Positions 8,180 through 16,062 of a DNA stretch of 64,000 bases are shown here, one piece after another. The notes below the pieces were generated by a model. That model had not been told where the DNA came from. It did not search any database and saw nothing but the letters and a program-made list of their open reading frames with translations. Each line of letters starts with the position of its first letter. Within the stretch, counting starts at the first letter, position 1. A program made the translations under genes and the position numbers. Source of the stretch: Chthonomonas sp. (lineage in GTDB: Bacteria; Armatimonadota; Fimbriimonadia; Fimbriimonadales; Fimbriimonadaceae); assembly GCA_016788585.1 (NCBI GenBank), contig JAEURP010000007.1, forward strand, positions 188,001 to 252,000, read 5' to 3'.

Positions 8180-9021
8180 CGGGCGTCCGGGGTGCGAGCG
8201 AGCACACGGTTGCGGCTTATCGCACGGACCTTTTGCAGGCCGTCGAGTTCGCGGAAGGGCACGGCGTGGCTTCGTGGCAAGAGTTTGGCGACGAGGTGAC
8301 ATTGCGGTATCAGGCGTCGCTCGGCCCGCCCCTTGCGCCCAGCACGGCGCAGCGAAAGCTCTCGGCCTTGCGGTCGTTGCTCAAGTTCCTCAAGAAGAAG
8401 GGAAGGGGGATTGAGGAATTGCCCTCGACGGGCGGGTTCAAGCGCCGCCGCATCTTGCCCAAGGCACTCAGCGAATCGCAGATGACGCGCCTCCTGGGAG
8501 CCATGGATGTTCGCACCCCATCGGGCCTTCGAGACCGAGCTTTGTTTGAGCTTCTTTACGGCGCGGGCTTGCGCATCACGGAGGCCCTCACCTTGCGAAT
8601 CGAGCAGGTGAACCTGGAGGAGCATGCGTTGACCGTGACCGGCAAGCGCGAAAAGACCCGGTGGACGCCAATACCCAGCGAGACCGGTCGCTGGATCGCG
8701 CGCTACCTCGATGAATCGCGGCCGAAGCTGATGAAGCGGGCCTCGGCATTGCTCATCCTCAGCGATCGCGGCAATGCCATGAATCGCGCCGTCGCCTACG
8801 CGAACCTAGAGAAGTACGAGCGCATCGCGGGCATCGAGGCGCACGTGAGCCCGCACGTCCTGCGCCACTCCTATGCGGTTCATCTCTTGAAAGGCGGCGC
8901 AGATTTGAGGGCGGTGCAGGAACTCCTTGGTCACTCTAGCATCGAAACGACTCAGGTCTACACGCACCTCGACATGGACGAGGTCGCGAAGAATTATCGC
9001 AAAGCGCATCCTAGGGATTAA
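8143..9021 (+). CDS. xerD: Tyrosine recombinase of the XerC/XerD family
   Basis: A 292-residue site-specific recombinase that would resolve chromosome dimers at dif. The N-terminal SAM-like DNA-binding domain covers roughly residues 1-90 and the catalytic domain the remainder. The full active site is visible: Arg in GAGLRITEAL, Lys in KREKTRW, HVLRHS, the later His in LLGHSSIETT and the nucleophile Tyr in TQVYTHL. Length and the absence of an adjacent integrated element argue for a housekeeping Xer protein rather than a mobile integrase. XerC and XerD cannot be told apart here. It overlaps the glycosyltransferase gene by 37 nt. Confidence 0.9.
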   Translation: MEEEIDEFLDTLAGVRGASEHTVAAYRTDLLQAVEFAEGHGVASWQEFGDEVTLRYQASLGPPLAPSTAQRKLSALRSLLKFLKKKGRGIEELPSTGGFKRRRILPKALSESQMTRLLGAMDVRTPSGLRDRALFELLYGAGLRITEALTLRIEQVNLEEHALTVTGKREKTRWTPIPSETGRWIARYLDESRPKLMKRASALLILSDRGNAMNRAVAYANLEKYERIAGIEAHVSPHVLRHSYAVHLLKGGADLRAVQELLGHSSIETTQVYTHLDMDEVAKNYRKAHPRD

Positions 9022-9023
9022 AC

Positions 9024-9089
9024 GTACCATCGGCTTCCAGCCGATGAACTACTCAAAGCGGCAAATCATCGGCTGGAATCCGATGGTAC
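9024..9089. repeat. Pair of inverted palindromic units, REP/BIME-like or bidirectional terminator
   Basis: Two 24-base arms, 9024-9047 and 9066-9089, are inverted copies with one mismatch and an 18-base spacer. Each arm is itself a hairpin: CATCGGCT and AGCCGATG around a 3-base loop in the first, and one mismatched pair in the second. The element fills the gap between the convergent xer and dnaN genes. There is no T-tract, so a REP-like repeat is at least as likely as a terminator. Confidence 0.75.
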
Positions 9090-10193
9090 TTAGTTGAGAG
9101 CCATCGGCATGATGACGCAGAACCGGTCGCCGCCTTCTTCGATGGGCTTGAAGAGGGCGGGGCGGGAGGGCTCGGTCATTTGGGCGACGATGCTGTCGCT
9201 CTTCATGGCCTTGAGGGCGTCCATGACGTACTTGCCGTTGAAGGCAATCTCGATCTCGCCATTCTCCATGACGGCGGGGATTTCTTCTTTTGCTTCGCCT
9301 TTCTCTTCGCTGCGTGAAGACATGACGAGCTGGATCCCGGTGCCGCCGAAGCGTACTCGGTGCGCGCTGTCGCGAGCCAGAATTAGGGTTCGATCGAGAT
9401 TCTCGATCATCTCTTGACGGTCGAGTTTCCAAGTTCTGGTGAATTCAGCTGGCACGACGCGCTCCCATGCCGGATACTGACCGGCGAGCAGTTGGGAGAC
9501 AACCTTTGCGCTGCCCGCATCGACGGAGAGCCTTGTTTCGTCGAACTCAAGTTTGATCTCTTCCTCGTCACCGATGGGGAGGTTCTTGATTGCACGAAGT
9601 GCCTTTTCGGGAACCACCGCGCTGACAGAGGAGCCAATGCCTTCCTTACCAAGGCGCAGCACGGCGAGGCGATGGGTGTCGGTCGCGACCAAAGTGAGCT
9701 TTTCGCCATCGTAACTAAAGAGGACACCAGTCAGCACTGCCCGGGCATTCTCGCTCGCGACCGCATAAATCACGCCGTCGATGGCTTCGCGTAATTCGCC
9801 CATCTTGAGGGTGAGATCGCTCGCCGCGGTGATACTGGGCGGGAGAGGGAAGTCTTCGGTGTTGAGAGCCATGAGCCGCCAATCTGAAGCGCCGGCGCGA
9901 ACGAAAATTTGCCCACCCGGAGCGCGCTCCATCGAGATCGGGCCATCGGGTAGACGGGCGACCAACTCTTGCAAGATCTTGGCTTGAACGCAGGCCGTGC
10001 CGACTTCATCGACGCTAGCAAGAATGGTGCGATCGCCCCAGATTTCGCCGTCGCAAGCCGTCATTCGAAGTCCGCTATCGGCGGCTTCCATTCGAATGGT
10101 CTGGAACAAGGGTTGAGGCGAGCGCTGGCTCGCGATTGGAGCGACGAGGTTGATCGCGTCGACAAGATCTTTACGGGAACATTCGAATTTCAC
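9090..10193 (-). CDS. dnaN: DNA polymerase III beta subunit (sliding clamp)
   Basis: A 367-residue clamp made of three repeated domains of about 120 residues, which encircles DNA and tethers polymerase III. Recognisable segments are the N-terminal MKFECSRKDLVDAINLV, LVATDTHRLAVLRL in the second domain and the C-terminal VIMPMALN, which fits the usual VMPM ending of beta clamps. GTG 10193 is chosen because it aligns the N-terminus with the family; the frame upstream to 10280 looks non-coding. The gene is not next to dnaA or recF here. Its downstream end abuts the inverted repeat at 9024-9089. Confidence 0.97.
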   Translation of the reverse strand: MKFECSRKDLVDAINLVAPIASQRSPQPLFQTIRMEAADSGLRMTACDGEIWGDRTILASVDEVGTACVQAKILQELVARLPDGPISMERAPGGQIFVRAGASDWRLMALNTEDFPLPPSITAASDLTLKMGELREAIDGVIYAVASENARAVLTGVLFSYDGEKLTLVATDTHRLAVLRLGKEGIGSSVSAVVPEKALRAIKNLPIGDEEEIKLEFDETRLSVDAGSAKVVSQLLAGQYPAWERVVPAEFTRTWKLDRQEMIENLDRTLILARDSAHRVRFGGTGIQLVMSSRSEEKGEAKEEIPAVMENGEIEIAFNGKYVMDALKAMKSDSIVAQMTEPSRPALFKPIEEGGDRFCVIMPMALN

Positions 10194-10209
10194 AGTGTGG
10201 TTCTCTCTT

Positions 10210-10497
10210 TTATCCCGACATTGGCAGTTGGTACTGCGAGGCCGCAAACGCTCGTCGCGTTTCGGGGGTAGCGCCCTCAAGATACAAGCGGTAAAGAACG
10301 CGTTGATAGGATTCTTTACCGAATACTGGTGCTGACACGCTTTGCAGCGCGCTCATGGTGTGTCGCATGGATCGAATATCCTTCGCGAGCGCAGGATTCG
10401 CAAATGCTCGCGCTTGGAGATCTTCCGCCAAGTCCTCAGGCAGTTCATCTCCAACATAGAGGTCGACCAATTTTTGATAAAGCTCGTCTTGTGTCAT
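10210..10497 (-). CDS. Small protein paired with the ECF sigma gene, possible anti-sigma factor
   Basis: A 95-residue soluble protein starting MTQDELYQKLVDLYVGDELP. It is helical and acidic near the start, and the segment LQARAFANPALAKDIRSMRHTM resembles the N-terminal helices of zinc-free anti-sigma domains. There is no membrane helix and no HxxxCxxC zinc motif. It overlaps the sigma factor gene by ATGA, which is the normal arrangement for sigma/anti-sigma pairs. The role is inferred from position. Confidence 0.65.
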   Translation of the reverse strand: MTQDELYQKLVDLYVGDELPEDLAEDLQARAFANPALAKDIRSMRHTMSALQSVSAPVFGKESYQRVLYRLYLEGATPETRRAFAASQYQLPMSG

Positions 10498-11039
10498 CAC
10501 TTCCTCTCCAGCGCACCGCCCAGTTTGTCTCGAAGGGCTCGTCGTCCTCGGTAGAGCCTCGACTTGAGTGCGGGCACCGTGATTTTTAGAATCTCGGCTG
10601 CTTCCTTCGCCGAAACGTCTTCCAGATCGCAAAGAATCAGCGGCTCTCGATAGTCCTGCGGCAAGTCGGCAAGCGCCTGCTGGACCGTGACTCGGAGCGT
10701 CGTTCTGTCTTCTGGCGACCCGTATTGGGCATCGGCGGGAAGCTCCAGTAATTTATGCTGACGCATCTTGTCGATGCAAAGATTCCGAGTGATTCTAAAA
10801 AGCCACGTGCGAAAGGCTCCATCGGCTCGTAGCTCGCTTGCCCTGCGCAGAACACGCACAAAAGTCTCTGCCGTCGCGTCTTCCGCATCGCTACGGTTAC
10901 CGAGCATGCGAAACGCATACCGAAAGATCCGCTCGGCATAAAGATCATATAGGCCGCCGAGCGCACTATTGTCTCCCGCCGCGAGGGCGCTGAGATACCT
11001 GCGTTCTAAGACGGTTTCTTCGGTTGGTTCTGCTGGCAT
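10497..11039 (-). CDS. ECF-family RNA polymerase sigma factor
   Basis: A 180-residue sigma-70 family protein of the ECF type. Region 2 is clear at residues 25-95 (YDLYAERIFRYAFRMLGN, DAEDATAETFVRVLR, FRTWLFRITRNLCIDKMR) and region 4 at about 120-175 (ALADLPQDYREPLILCDLE, SAKEAAEILKITVPALKSRL). It lacks the extra C-terminal domains of large ECF groups. A TATACT box lies at 11054-11059 on the same strand, about 14 nt before the ATG, so the leader is very short. It is followed by a small overlapping gene, the likely regulator. The inducing signal is unknown. Confidence 0.93.
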   Translation of the reverse strand: MPAEPTEETVLERRYLSALAAGDNSALGGLYDLYAERIFRYAFRMLGNRSDAEDATAETFVRVLRRASELRADGAFRTWLFRITRNLCIDKMRQHKLLELPADAQYGSPEDRTTLRVTVQQALADLPQDYREPLILCDLEDVSAKEAAEILKITVPALKSRLYRGRRALRDKLGGALERK

Positions 11040-11098
11040 AAAGAACTGATCCCAGTATAACCAGTGGCACTGGCCTTGGGAAGTGGAAAACTTGGGGA

Positions 11099-11710
11099 TT
11101 AAGGCGATTCGAGAATACGCTTGGCGAGAATCTCACCTGAAAGGTCCAACTCGTACACGATTGGAATGCCGGTGGCCAGTTCGACTTGCATGATTTCTTC
11201 CCCAGTGAGCTTCTCCAGTGCCATCACGATGCTTCGATTACTATTGCCATGCGCAACGACGAGTACATTTCGGCCCTGCTTCAAATCGCCAAAAATACAG
11301 CGATCATAAAAGGGAATCGTTCGCTCGCTGGTCTGCTTCAAGGCTTCTCCATTAGGAGGCGGAACATCGAAACTACGTCTCCAAATGTGGACTTGTGCAT
11401 CACCATATTTGGCCGCGGTGTCAGCCTTGTTTAGTCCCTGAAGGTCGCCGTAGTGTCGCTCGTTTAGGGCCTCGTCGCGTATCACGGGAATGGTTATTGC
11501 CATACCCTCTTGAATGAGCGCAAGGGTGTGTTGGGCCCGAGTAAGCGCGCTGGTGTAGGCAACATCGAAGCTCATGCCAGCTAAAAGCTGTCCGGCCTGG
11601 CGTGCTTCCTGAACCCCTTGCTCGCTCAACGGCACGTCTACCCAACCAGTGAATCTATTTTGCAGATTCCAAATCGACTGACCGTGTCGAACGAGAACGA
11701 GGGTGGGCAT
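11099..11710 (-). CDS. gpmA: 2,3-bisphosphoglycerate-dependent phosphoglycerate mutase
   Basis: Interconverts 3- and 2-phosphoglycerate in glycolysis. The 203-residue protein shows the histidine-phosphatase signature LVRHGQSIWN with the phosphorylated His, NRFTGWVDVPLSEQG, the gpmA-typical ALNERHYGDLQGLNK, RRSFDVPPP, and the second catalytic His in VVAHGNSNRS. It is slightly shorter than the E. coli enzyme (about 250 residues), as in many bacteria. ATG 11710 gives the canonical MPTLVLVRHG start. Divergent from the pseudouridine synthase gene, with 29 nt between the starts. Confidence 0.93.
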   Translation of the reverse strand: MPTLVLVRHGQSIWNLQNRFTGWVDVPLSEQGVQEARQAGQLLAGMSFDVAYTSALTRAQHTLALIQEGMAITIPVIRDEALNERHYGDLQGLNKADTAAKYGDAQVHIWRRSFDVPPPNGEALKQTSERTIPFYDRCIFGDLKQGRNVLVVAHGNSNRSIVMALEKLTGEEIMQVELATGIPIVYELDLSGEILAKRILESP

Positions 11711-11727
11711 GGGAAGGTTGTACCCGG

Positions 11728-11733
11728 TACGAT
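11728..11733 (+). promoter_or_regulatory. -10 box (TACGAT) of the pseudouridine synthase gene
   Basis: TACGAT ends 6 nt before ATG 11740, which places the expected transcription start on or beside the start codon. No convincing -35 element is visible. Confidence 0.4.
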
Positions 11734-11739
11734 GAACGG

Positions 11740-12636
11740 ATGGAGTTCCGAGTCGAGTCACCAACCCGCCTTGATAAGTTCCTCGCGGAGCAGCTCCAGG
11801 GCTTTAGCCGGACGAAGCTGGTCGTTCTCATCGAGCATGAAGGAGTCTGGGTCGATGGCATCTTGCGTAAGCCAAGTTTTCGAGTTGAGCCCGGAATGGT
11901 CGTGTCGCTCGACGAAGTCGAGGCGACGCCAGCACATGACTTGACACCCGTCCCAATGGATCTCGATGTCGTATTTGAGGACTCCAGTTTCATCGTGATC
12001 AATAAGCCCAGAGGCTTGGCTTCACACCCAGCTCCCGGGCTTCGCGAACCGACGTTGGTAAATGGACTCTTGGCCCGGTGGGGAAGCTTGAGTGCCGGGT
12101 CGGCCGAGTATCGCCCAGGTATCGTCCACCGTCTCGACAAAGAAACAACCGGCCTAATGGTGGTGGCGAAGACCGATGCTGCTCATCGGCACCTCGCGGC
12201 ACAGATTGCCGAGAAGTCGGCCGAGCGCCGCTATGTTGGCTTGGCGCAAGGTGTCCTCGGGCACTCTCGACTGAAGATCGAGGCGCCAATTGGGCGAGAC
12301 AGACAAGACCGGCGTAAGATGGCTGTCGATCCTCATGGCAAGCCAGCTGTCACGCACGTAAAGGTCCTCCAAGAGTCTGGTGGTGATTCGCTCATTGCGG
12401 CGCGACTCGAAACAGGCCGTACGCACCAAATTCGGGTCCATTTGTCGGCGAGCGGTCACCCATTGAAAGGCGATACGATCTACGCAAAGGCACCATGGTC
12501 CGACGGTCCACTTCAACTGCATGCCGCCTATTTGGGATTCAAGCACCCCGAAACAGAAACGGCGGTAGCGTTCTTTGCGCTACCGCCGCCTGACTTTGAG
12601 TTTGAGGTCAGTCGCCAGCTGGTTGAAAACTGGTGA
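11740..12636 (+). CDS. rluD: RluD-type 23S rRNA pseudouridine synthase
   Basis: A 298-residue RluA-family enzyme that isomerises uridine to pseudouridine in large-subunit rRNA. An S4 RNA-binding domain spans about residues 1-65 (RLDKFLAEQL, RTKLVVLIEHEGVWVDG). The catalytic domain contains VINKPRGLASHP, the hallmark GIVHRLDKETTGLMVVAKT with the catalytic Asp, and RTHQIRVHLSASGHPLKGD. S4 plus RluA without further domains fits the RluD subgroup. The exact target uridines cannot be deduced. The stop is 1 nt from the stop of the convergent DUF4397 gene. Confidence 0.93.
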   Translation: MEFRVESPTRLDKFLAEQLQGFSRTKLVVLIEHEGVWVDGILRKPSFRVEPGMVVSLDEVEATPAHDLTPVPMDLDVVFEDSSFIVINKPRGLASHPAPGLREPTLVNGLLARWGSLSAGSAEYRPGIVHRLDKETTGLMVVAKTDAAHRHLAAQIAEKSAERRYVGLAQGVLGHSRLKIEAPIGRDRQDRRKMAVDPHGKPAVTHVKVLQESGGDSLIAARLETGRTHQIRVHLSASGHPLKGDTIYAKAPWSDGPLQLHAAYLGFKHPETETAVAFFALPPPDFEFEVSRQLVENW

Positions 12637-12637
12637 C

Positions 12638-13417
12638 TTAGAGAGAAGTGGTGAGTTCGATAAATGTGATTTGCGGCTGCAGATCAGGGTCAGCTTGACC
12701 TTCCTGCCCCGTAATGATCGCCGCATAGATCTTTCCTGAGCCAAGCGTCGTATTGGTAGACGCGTACTGAACGAGGGCATCAGTGTCCGCCCGGCGGGCG
12801 ATGAATTGGAACGAGGTGGCATCGACAGTTAATGCTCGAATAGTTCCGAACGGCATATCACGCGTGACGACCGAAGGGTTGTTGAATGGAGAAGGATCGC
12901 CCGCGTCCACGCTTTGGAAGGTCACATTTGGAGTGATAAACCCGGTTGCTCGAATAAATCCGTTTATCACATAGACTCGCGCCCGATTTCCAGTTGGAGC
13001 TGTGCGGAGAATTGGGAAGGTGAAAATCTGGCAGCGCTTGTCGAACTCGGTGCCCGGGTCGTGAAGGCCTAACGCAACAATTAGAGTATCTGTGTCTCTG
13101 TTAAAGATGGTTCCAAATCGGTCAAGTTCTTCGCCGCCATTGGGCCGGATGCTGATGTCGTAGCCATCGTCCGTACCGTCGATGTAATCAATGGTTTGGA
13201 AGTCGGGCGACGCACCATTAAACGGGACATTGTTTGCCTCGACAACGTCGTTGAGCAAGAAGTCGATGCCCGTATTGTCTGGTGAGGCGTTGATGAACTG
13301 GACTTCCGGATCTGGCAGGTTCTGCGAACCGCCGCCCCCACCGCCACCGCAACCAACCAACAACGTGGTGGCCAATACTCCTAACGCCACCGTGAATCGC
13401 ATCCCTAGCTTCTTCAT
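12638..13417 (-). CDS. DUF4397 domain lipoprotein
   Basis: A 259-residue lipoprotein. The signal peptide ends in a lipobox (LLVGC) whose Cys is followed by a run of eight glycines, a typical flexible anchor. The body carries the DUF4397 pattern, VQFINASPDNTGIDFLLND, then two beta-rich repeats with ARVYVINGF and FQFIARRADTDALV. DUF4397 proteins are cell-surface beta-sandwich proteins of unknown function. AAGGAA about 8 nt before ATG 13417 supports the start, and TATTGT lies further upstream. Confidence 0.85.
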   Translation of the reverse strand: MKKLGMRFTVALGVLATTLLVGCGGGGGGGSQNLPDPEVQFINASPDNTGIDFLLNDVVEANNVPFNGASPDFQTIDYIDGTDDGYDISIRPNGGEELDRFGTIFNRDTDTLIVALGLHDPGTEFDKRCQIFTFPILRTAPTGNRARVYVINGFIRATGFITPNVTFQSVDAGDPSPFNNPSVVTRDMPFGTIRALTVDATSFQFIARRADTDALVQYASTNTTLGSGKIYAAIITGQEGQADPDLQPQITFIELTTSL

Positions 13418-13430
13418 GCTTTTTCCTTCG

Positions 13431-13700
13431 CTACAATACCAAATCTGCTTTGTCGAGTTGGCGCCGGATCGTGTCGGCGAACGCCTCGTAACACACGGGA
13501 CAACCGAGCAAACCAGTTGCCACTAATTCATGGACGGAGAACTCGCACGCTGGGCACCGTTCCCTCGGCAATCTCTCATAACTTGATAGAGAGTCGAGGA
13601 AGACGCCAAGGCCGTCCACGCCCGTAAGACCATCGATGACATCGGGTTTGTTCGTACTTACCGGGTCTTCAAACTCCCTGCGAACGCAAAACTGGGCCAT
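13431..13700 (-). CDS. Short McsA-like zinc-ribbon protein
   Basis: An 89-residue protein whose second half carries a zinc ribbon: C49-P-A-C52 and C67-P-V-C70 in the context ELVATGLLGCPVCYEAF. That context matches the zinc modules of McsA, the activator of the arginine kinase McsB in the CtsR/ClpC system (C-x2-C, then TGxxGCxxCYxxF). Normal McsA is about twice as long, with two such modules and a UVR motif; here only one module exists and no mcsB adjoins. The gene follows ilvE by 5 nt and is probably co-transcribed with it. A ClpC adaptor role is inference. Confidence 0.65.
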   Translation of the reverse strand: MAQFCVRREFEDPVSTNKPDVIDGLTGVDGLGVFLDSLSSYERLPRERCPACEFSVHELVATGLLGCPVCYEAFADTIRRQLDKADLVL

Positions 13701-13705
13701 TTGCC

Positions 13706-14602
13706 TTACGCAGAAGCGTTGACCACGGTAGGTACCGGAGTCCCGATCTTCGTTTCCTCACGAAACAAAGTCGTCATTTGTTCGGTGACCTTGCCAGGCT
13801 TTCCGTTCCCAATTGGGCGATCGTCGAGTGATACCATTGCGATGACTTCCGCAGCGGTTCCCGTCAAGAACGCTTCATCACATGAGTGAACATCATAAAT
13901 GGTAAGGAAAGTTTCTTCAACGGTGTAGCCTGCCCTTCGAGCAATCTCAATTACCGTATTTCTGGTAATTCCGCAGAGAATGCCAGAGGATGTGTGGGGA
14001 GTTCGGATGACGCCGTCCTTGACCAAGAAAATGTTGTCTCCGGTGCATTCGGCGATGTGCCCCTGATGATTCAGCATAAGGCCTTCTCCTGCGCCTTTAG
14101 AATTGGCCTCGGCCTTCGCCATGATGTTGCTAGCGTAACGACCGATGCACTTGATTCTGGGATCGAGTGCGTCCGCTGGAATGACGCGATATGAGGTGCT
14201 GACCACATTTAGCCCGACTTCATAGTCCTCAGGCCGGTACAGCGCCAAGCTGTTGATCATAACCATCAAGTTGGGCCTACGATCGATATTTTTGGGGTCC
14301 AGCCCCAGACCGGTGCCCCGAGTTAGATTGACACGAATATACGCGTCATCGAACTCCGACTTGGCACACATTTCAACGACGACATCCTTCACGAACTGCT
14401 CTGTGGGCATTTGCTCGAAGCCCATGTGCTTTGCGCCATGAAAGAGGCGCGCGACGTGCTCGTCGAGCTTAAAGACCTTCTTGCTGTACATCCGGATGCC
14501 CTCAAAGAGGCCATCACCGTAGAGGTGGGCGTGATCGGAAACGTGGACGGTGGCCGATTCAAGTGGAGAGACGACACCATTAAGCCAAACCAGCTTGGGC
14601 AT
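13706..14602 (-). CDS. ilvE: Branched-chain amino acid aminotransferase
   Basis: A 298-residue class IV PLP aminotransferase that interconverts branched-chain amino acids and their 2-oxo acids. Signatures include VWLNGVVSPLESATVHVSDHAHLYGDG split over the N-terminus, FEGIRMY, and the PLP lysine expected in DPRIKCIGRYASNIMAK; ECTGDNIFLV and FLTGTAAEV form the cofactor loop. D-amino-acid transaminase and aminodeoxychorismate lyase are relatives, but the FEGIR motif favours IlvE. A TAAACT box ends 7 nt before the ATG. Divergent from the VanW gene. Confidence 0.9.
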   Translation of the reverse strand: MPKLVWLNGVVSPLESATVHVSDHAHLYGDGLFEGIRMYSKKVFKLDEHVARLFHGAKHMGFEQMPTEQFVKDVVVEMCAKSEFDDAYIRVNLTRGTGLGLDPKNIDRRPNLMVMINSLALYRPEDYEVGLNVVSTSYRVIPADALDPRIKCIGRYASNIMAKAEANSKGAGEGLMLNHQGHIAECTGDNIFLVKDGVIRTPHTSSGILCGITRNTVIEIARRAGYTVEETFLTIYDVHSCDEAFLTGTAAEVIAMVSLDDRPIGNGKPGKVTEQMTTLFREETKIGTPVPTVVNASA

Positions 14603-14609
14603 GATGAAT

Positions 14610-14615
14610 AGTTTA
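14610..14615 (-). promoter_or_regulatory. -10 box (TAAACT) of ilvE
   Basis: Read on the minus strand, TAAACT is followed by 7 nt and then ATG 14602, a leaderless arrangement. On the other strand TACAAT at 14645-14650 precedes the TTG start of the VanW gene by 11 nt. Confidence 0.4.
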
Positions 14616-14661
14616 CCGGATTACCTGATGTGATCCCTTCTCGGTACAATATCCGTCGAAA

Positions 14662-16062
14662 TTGTTGAGCTTTCTTGTGAAAAAGGTCGCCGTATTGTCT
14701 GCTCTTTTTGTTGGTGCCGCTGGGGGCGCTGTTGGAATCGGCGCGTCTCAGTACTCTCCAACATATCCGCCGGGCACCATGATTGGTCAGGTTCCGGTCG
14801 GAGGCCTTGATGCCGAAGGAGCCGCCAGGCGTTTGCGAATATGGTGGGATGGAGCCCGTCTCCTCACCGTAGCGATTGAAAATCCCAAGATTGAGGGCAT
14901 GCCCAATCGAGCCAATTGGGCGGAACTGGGGCTGAGAATCGATGACCAAGCATCGGTAGCGCAACTCACTCTTGAGTCATTTTGGGGTTCTGCATCGCGG
15001 ACAATAGGGATCAGATCCGAGCCGCAAAAGGTTCCTCCAATCTTTTCCCTTGATGAAGGTAGGTACGAAAAATTTGCGATCGTGATTCAAAAGGCCTCGA
15101 TCGATCGAAAGCCCGCCAAGGCGCAATGGAATGGAAAGCAAGTTCTTTATAGCTACGAAATTGCCCCCATGACTTTGGATAAGACCGGACTGGGAGAAGC
15201 GGTCAAGGAAGCATGGTTTGCTCAGGCGACATCACTTAGTATGCCTACGACAGAGGACAAGAAATCGGTGGCTAACGAGGAGCTAGAGAAGATTAAGGAG
15301 CCTATGGCGACTTTCTCAACGAAGTTCCCAACTTACAAAGTGACGCGTTGCCAAAACATCGAGCTTGCGGCAAAAACGATCGATGGTACTGTGCTCATGC
15401 CAGGACAGACTTTCTCTTTCAATGAGTTCCTTGGACCGAGGACAACCGCCAAAGGCTATAAGATCGCCGGAGTGTTTGCCAATGGTCGGCACGATGTTGG
15501 CGTCGGCGGTGGAATTTGTCAGGTGAGCACGACTCTCTATAATGCGCTCGCGTTATCTGGTCTCAAGATCGTCCAGCGTAGCAACCACAGCATGGCAGTC
15601 ACCTATGTTCCAATCGGGCGAGATGCTGCGGTCAGTTTCCCCAATCCCGACCTCAAATTCATCAACAATTTTGATTTTCCGATCGCCTTGGACTCTGTGT
15701 ACCAAAAGGGCCAGTTGACCTTTACGGTGCTAGGAATCAAAGATAAGACCCAAGAGATCAGCATAGAGCGAACCGGAGTCAGTTCGTGGGGGCGAGGCGT
15801 AAAGTACCAGCACGATCCTTCGCTTCCATACGGAAAGGTGCGACTTATCGACGCTGGTGGTGCAGGTCATAAGGCCACGACTTACAGAATCTACAAGCAG
15901 AATGGAAAGGTTGTGAAGCGTGAGCTATTGCACGTGAGCCAATATCCCGGCTCGCCAAGGCTGTATGGAAAGAACATGAGTGCGAAGCCAGCCGCGAAGT
16001 CGCCCGCTTCGGCTCCTGAAGCCGCTCCGGCCCCGATCACGCCGGATCCTAATTCCGATTAA
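14662..16062 (+). CDS. VanW family protein
   Basis: A 466-residue exported protein. A hydrophobic N-terminal segment (VAVLSALFVGAAGGAVGIGA) serves as signal or anchor. Residues about 30-210 resemble the peptidoglycan-binding-type repeats of YoaR/VanW proteins. The VanW domain follows, with LMPGQTFSFNEFLGPR, GVGGGICQVSTTLYNALALSG and RSNHSMAVTYVPIGRDAAV. VanW accompanies some vancomycin-resistance clusters, but most family members are envelope proteins of unknown function. The start is a TTG, or GTG 14677; neither has a clear ribosome-binding site. The Pro/Ala-rich tail overlaps the convergent gene by 14 nt. Confidence 0.88.
   Translation: MLSFLVKKVAVLSALFVGAAGGAVGIGASQYSPTYPPGTMIGQVPVGGLDAEGAARRLRIWWDGARLLTVAIENPKIEGMPNRANWAELGLRIDDQASVAQLTLESFWGSASRTIGIRSEPQKVPPIFSLDEGRYEKFAIVIQKASIDRKPAKAQWNGKQVLYSYEIAPMTLDKTGLGEAVKEAWFAQATSLSMPTTEDKKSVANEELEKIKEPMATFSTKFPTYKVTRCQNIELAAKTIDGTVLMPGQTFSFNEFLGPRTTAKGYKIAGVFANGRHDVGVGGGICQVSTTLYNALALSGLKIVQRSNHSMAVTYVPIGRDAAVSFPNPDLKFINNFDFPIALDSVYQKGQLTFTVLGIKDKTQEISIERTGVSSWGRGVKYQHDPSLPYGKVRLIDAGGAGHKATTYRIYKQNGKVVKRELLHVSQYPGSPRLYGKNMSAKPAAKSPASAPEAAPAPITPDPNSD

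Noticed and set aside
8143-9089. Xer-type gene as an integrase of a mobile element
   Set aside because: No cargo, tRNA attachment site or flanking direct repeats are visible, and the flanks are housekeeping genes.
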